Positions 6,995-9,301 of a DNA stretch of 9,301 nucleotides are shown here, in pieces. The DNA comes from Candidatus Omnitrophota bacterium (GTDB lineage Bacteria; Omnitrophota; Gorgyraeia; 2-02-FULL-51-18; JAGOUK01). A program made the translations under genes and the position numbers. Every line of letters begins with the position of its first letter. Positions within the stretch are counted from its first letter, which is position 1. The DNA lies in the NCBI GenBank assembly GCA_018061225.1, contig JAGOUK010000040.1:1-9301 (forward strand), in the 5' to 3' direction. The notes under the pieces are model-generated. The model was not told the origin of the DNA, searched no databases, and was given only the letters and a program-made list of their open reading frames with translations.

Positions 6995-7011
6995 GTAGGT
7001 ACACTTCCTAC
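6995..7011 (-). repeat. Small inverted repeat between cbiX and the MBL gene
   Basis: The minus strand reads GTAGG-AAGTGTA-CCTAC, an exact 5-bp inverted repeat with a 7-nt loop that occupies most of the 36-nt gap. It includes the only purine-rich AGGAAG upstream of the MBL start, so folding could affect initiation. There is no T-run, so it is not a terminator. Confidence 0.3.
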
Positions 7012-7017
7012 TTTTTT

Positions 7018-7371
7018 CTATTTGATCAGATCGAGATAGAGACTGTCCATTTGAGGATGTGAACCCACTCTCGGCGTCAGGCGGCATTCGACACCCGCGT
7101 GAGAGGCCTCAAACTCAGCCACGATGCGCGGCACATCCTCAAGCACATGCCGTCCGGAATTCAAAAAATTGAGCAGCACGGTGATGCGGGTCGCCCCCCT
7201 GCGGACGCAGTTGGCGAGCCCCGCGGGAATAGAAGGTTCTTCGATCTCCAAAAAAGCCGATTCGAAGATCCCTGCGCCGGAAGCGGCGGTCAGTCGGGCC
7301 GCGAGCGCGTCGATCTCTTCCCGCGACTTGCGTGACCTGGAACCGTGACTAACCAGGAGTACGGCGTTCAG
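7018..7371 (-). CDS. cbiX: Small sirohydrochlorin chelatase-family protein (CbiX/SirB type), non-canonical CTG start
   Basis: The family inserts Co2+ or Fe2+ into sirohydrochlorin (cobalamin or sirohaem synthesis). Read from CTG at 7371, the 117-residue product starts MNAVLLVSHGSRSRKS, the classic N terminus with His9. It continues with SAFLEIEEPSIPAGL and FLNSGRHVLEDVP, where His75 is the second expected metal ligand. The length and the 66-residue His spacing fit the short single-domain CbiX type; archaeal CbiXS uses, as I recall, His10 and His74. No ATG, GTG or TTG occurs in frame between a TGA inside pgi (near 7474) and the SHGSR motif. The first standard start, TTG at 7251, would delete the catalytic N-terminal third. 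The CTG overlaps the pgi stop as CTGA, suggesting translational coupling. A sequencing error or recent start loss is the alternative. No other tetrapyrrole gene is visible, so the metal and pathway remain open. Confidence 0.78.
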   Translation of the reverse strand: MNAVLLVSHGSRSRKSREEIDALAARLTAASGAGIFESAFLEIEEPSIPAGLANCVRRGATRITVLLNFLNSGRHVLEDVPRIVAEFEASHAGVECRLTPRVGSHPQMDSLYLDLIK

Positions 7372-9062
7372 ATCTTTTTGACCAGCGAGACGAGGTTGTT
7401 CATGGTCTTGGCTGACACGTCCGCCAGTTCCACATAAAACGCGCGGCGGCCCTTGGCGACGAGCGCGTCAAAGTCTCCGCGGGCCTGCGCTTGTTCCAGC
7501 TGACCGAAGCTGTACGCTTCTCCGGGTACAGGCAAATTCTCTACCTTGCCCGACGGCGACCCGATCACGAGGAAGACGCCGTTGTTGGCGCCGCCCTTGT
7601 GAAGCTGGCCGGTGGAGTGCAGGTAACGGGGGCCGATGCCGAGCACGACCGCCGCGCTGGTTTTGGCCCGCAGGGCTTCCTGAATCGATTCGAGTGATTT
7701 ACGAATGCCGGGTCTCTCAGGCACGAAGGCCAGTACATTGATGTAGTCGCCCGGACGCACCGACCGCCAAAACGACGTCCAGCTGCCCGACATATCCTTG
7801 GCCGCGCCCTGCGCGTCGCAGGCGCGGAGCAGCGGGGTCAGCTTGCCGGTCTTGGGCGCGAGATTGGTCTCCGCCGTTACGCCGGTCAGAAGACGCTTGG
7901 CACAATCTTTGGCTTCCTGAACATTCGGCTGATCAAAGGGATTGGTCTTAAACACCGCGCCCGCGACGGCCGTGGCGATTTCCCACAGAAAAAACTGCGC
8001 GCCCAGATCAAACCGGTCGCGGATCACGCAGGTGAAGGTCGGATGACCCTTAGATTCGAACGTTTCGAGCTTCCTGCGAATCGTCATTCCCTTAGGCCCC
8101 GGCGGAACAAGACCCACAAAGTAACGGTCCATGCGATATTTGGCGGGTCCGAGAAGCTTTTCGCGCGGGATGGGCACGACACCCATATTTTCTTTACCGG
8201 TGCTCTCGGCGACCAGCTGCTCGGCCCAGTCCCCAAAGCAATCCCAGGCGGCCGGCGTCACAAAGGTCAGCTTGTCGATGCCGGCCTTGGCCAGCACCGC
8301 CATCGAAACGCCGAGATCAGCGGCCGGGTTCTTAGCTGGGTCCATCTGATGAAGCGTGAAGTCGGCCATTTCTTCAGCGCGCTTCAACACCTGATCGATG
8401 TCCACGCCGATGATCGCCGCCGGGACCAATCCAAAAAGCGTCAATGCTGAGAAACGTCCGCCCACATCCGGCGGATTCGTGAAGACATGCGCAAACCGGT
8501 TCTCGGTGCCGAGCCGTTCGAGCGCGGTGTTCGGATCCGTGATCGCGATGAAGTGACGGCCCGCTTCATCCCCGTTCTTCTTCATAGCCTGCGCGTAGTA
8601 GTGCTTGAACAAGGAGGTGAGTTCGATGGTGCTGCCGGACTTGGAGGAGACGATAAACAGCGCCTTTTTACCGCTGATGAGCCGGTCCACATCCCCCACG
8701 CGGCGAGGATCGGTGCTGTCGAGGATCACCAGCTTCGGATGGCCGGGCTTGTTCCCAAAAATGGTTTGAAAAACTTCGGGCGCGAGGCTCGAGCCGCCCA
8801 TGCCCAAAAGCACCGCGTAGGCGTACTTCTGAGACTTCACGTGAGCGACAAAGTCTCGGATCTCGGCAAATTTTTTGCGTGATTCGCGGGGCGCGCGGAT
8901 CCAGCCGAGACGTTCGCGGATCTCTTTATGGTGAGTCGGGTCATCCTTCCAGATCAACGGATCGCTCTTCAGGATGCGTTCAAAAAAGGATTGATCATAA
9001 ATGGCCTTGAGCCCTTTGATGATCTCGTTCTCGTGCTTGCCCCAGTTGATATGAGTTTTCAT
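7368..9062 (-). CDS. pgi: Glucose-6-phosphate isomerase (Tal-Pgi fusion-type isomerase)
   Basis: This enzyme interconverts glucose-6-phosphate and fructose-6-phosphate in glycolysis and gluconeogenesis. The 564-residue protein shows GMGGSSLAPEV (87-97), the phosphate-binding loop VSSKSGSTIE (138-147) and GGRFSALT (201-208). EQLVAESTGK follows, in which Glu286 is the likely catalytic base, then FDQPNVQEAK (376-385). The segment GIGPRYLHSTGQLHKGG (475-491) and the surrounding C-terminal region closely resemble the isomerase half of the bifunctional transaldolase/phosphoglucose isomerase proteins known from other bacteria. Here it is a separate gene 27 nt downstream of tal. The ATG at 9062 has a GGAG about 12 nt upstream, a rather long spacing. 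Its TGA stop is overlapped by the proposed CTG start of cbiX. With tal it links glycolysis and the non-oxidative pentose phosphate pathway at fructose-6-phosphate. Confidence 0.96.
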   Translation of the reverse strand: MKTHINWGKHENEIIKGLKAIYDQSFFERILKSDPLIWKDDPTHHKEIRERLGWIRAPRESRKKFAEIRDFVAHVKSQKYAYAVLLGMGGSSLAPEVFQTIFGNKPGHPKLVILDSTDPRRVGDVDRLISGKKALFIVSSKSGSTIELTSLFKHYYAQAMKKNGDEAGRHFIAITDPNTALERLGTENRFAHVFTNPPDVGGRFSALTLFGLVPAAIIGVDIDQVLKRAEEMADFTLHQMDPAKNPAADLGVSMAVLAKAGIDKLTFVTPAAWDCFGDWAEQLVAESTGKENMGVVPIPREKLLGPAKYRMDRYFVGLVPPGPKGMTIRRKLETFESKGHPTFTCVIRDRFDLGAQFFLWEIATAVAGAVFKTNPFDQPNVQEAKDCAKRLLTGVTAETNLAPKTGKLTPLLRACDAQGAAKDMSGSWTSFWRSVRPGDYINVLAFVPERPGIRKSLESIQEALRAKTSAAVVLGIGPRYLHSTGQLHKGGANNGVFLVIGSPSGKVENLPVPGEAYSFGQLEQAQARGDFDALVAKGRRAFYVELADVSAKTMNNLVSLVKKI

Positions 9063-9089
9063 GTGTGTGGAAGTCTCCGGTTAAACCAG

Positions 9090-9301
9090 TTATGCGGCGG
9101 CCAGTTTGGCGCGCTTTTCTTCAAGATGTGCCAACAGTTGACGGAAGGAATCGCTAAACGAATCCAAGCCTTCATTCTCAAGCTGCAGCGTCACCGCGGC
9201 CAGGTCGATCCCGGCTTTGGCGAGCGCGGCCAGATCAGCCGCGTAATCGCCTGTTTCGAGCTTGGCGGCGGCAACGCCGTGGTCACGGAAGGCGTCCACG
9301 G
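9090..9301 (-). CDS. tal: Transaldolase, C-terminal fragment (cut by window edge)
   Basis: About 70 C-terminal residues are visible; the gene continues past 9301. The segment VDAFRDHGVAAAKLETGDYA, then LAKAGIDLAAVTLQLENEGL and SFSDSFRQLLAHLEEKRAKL, is the characteristic C-terminal region of the transaldolases often joined to Pgi. Transaldolase moves a dihydroxyacetone unit between sedoheptulose-7-phosphate and glyceraldehyde-3-phosphate in the pentose phosphate pathway. The catalytic lysine lies outside the window and cannot be checked. The gene ends in a proper TAA 27 nt before pgi, so the two enzymes are separate here rather than fused. An in-frame GTG at 9299 is only an internal valine codon, not a start. 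Confidence 0.88.
   Translation of the reverse strand, partial: VDAFRDHGVAAAKLETGDYAADLAALAKAGIDLAAVTLQLENEGLDSFSDSFRQLLAHLEEKRAKLAAA

Noticed and set aside
7018..7251. Truncated 77-residue chelatase starting at TTG 7251
   Set aside because: It would lack the SHGSR motif and the catalytic His. The frame upstream encodes the complete conserved N terminus without a stop.

Overview
This 9.3 kb window is a compact, GC-rich bacterial chromosome segment with every recognisable gene on the minus strand. Gene order in the direction of transcription (right to left) is: transaldolase 3' end, glucose-6-phosphate isomerase, a small CbiX/SirB-type chelatase, a metallo-beta-lactamase-fold protein with a TPR-like tail, a stand-alone SWIB-domain protein, a small exported protein of unknown function, aconitase A and dihydroxy-acid dehydratase. 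The content is mostly central metabolism. No phage, plasmid, CRISPR, tRNA or rRNA features were seen. A bacterial stand-alone SWIB protein and separate but adjacent tal and pgi genes would fit Omnitrophota or another PVC-related or candidate-phylum lineage. That placement is a weak inference, because no rRNA or marker gene is present.

Region 9301-5515 looks like one transcription unit: tal, pgi, cbiX and the MBL-TPR gene, with short or overlapping junctions. The pgi product resembles the isomerase half of fused Tal-Pgi enzymes, but here the two halves are separate genes. The cbiX gene has no ATG, GTG or TTG at its expected start. A CTG overlapping the pgi stop (CTGA) sits exactly where homology predicts the N terminus. 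The MBL protein replaces the usual third histidine ligand with glutamate, in the SdsA1-type alkylsulfatase arrangement.

Region 5514-5081 is a self-contained single-gene unit. It has a perfect TATAAT -10, a leader with small palindromes, a strong Shine-Dalgarno, the SWIB gene, and a clear intrinsic terminator.

Region 5064-183 carries a small signal-peptide protein overlapping acnA by one base (TAATG), then acnA, then ilvD. A palindromic repeat-like sequence fills most of the acnA-ilvD gap. AcnA (TCA cycle) and IlvD (branched-chain amino acid synthesis) are both iron-sulphur dehydratases.

Positions 1-182 hold no gene. Bases 1-130 are strikingly AT-rich (about 26% GC by hand count) and are bounded by a 7-bp inverted repeat, possibly a short mobile-element remnant. 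I see no convincing new defence or biosynthetic system here. The best leads are the cbiX start, the Glu-ligand MBL-TPR protein and the exported protein coupled to acnA.
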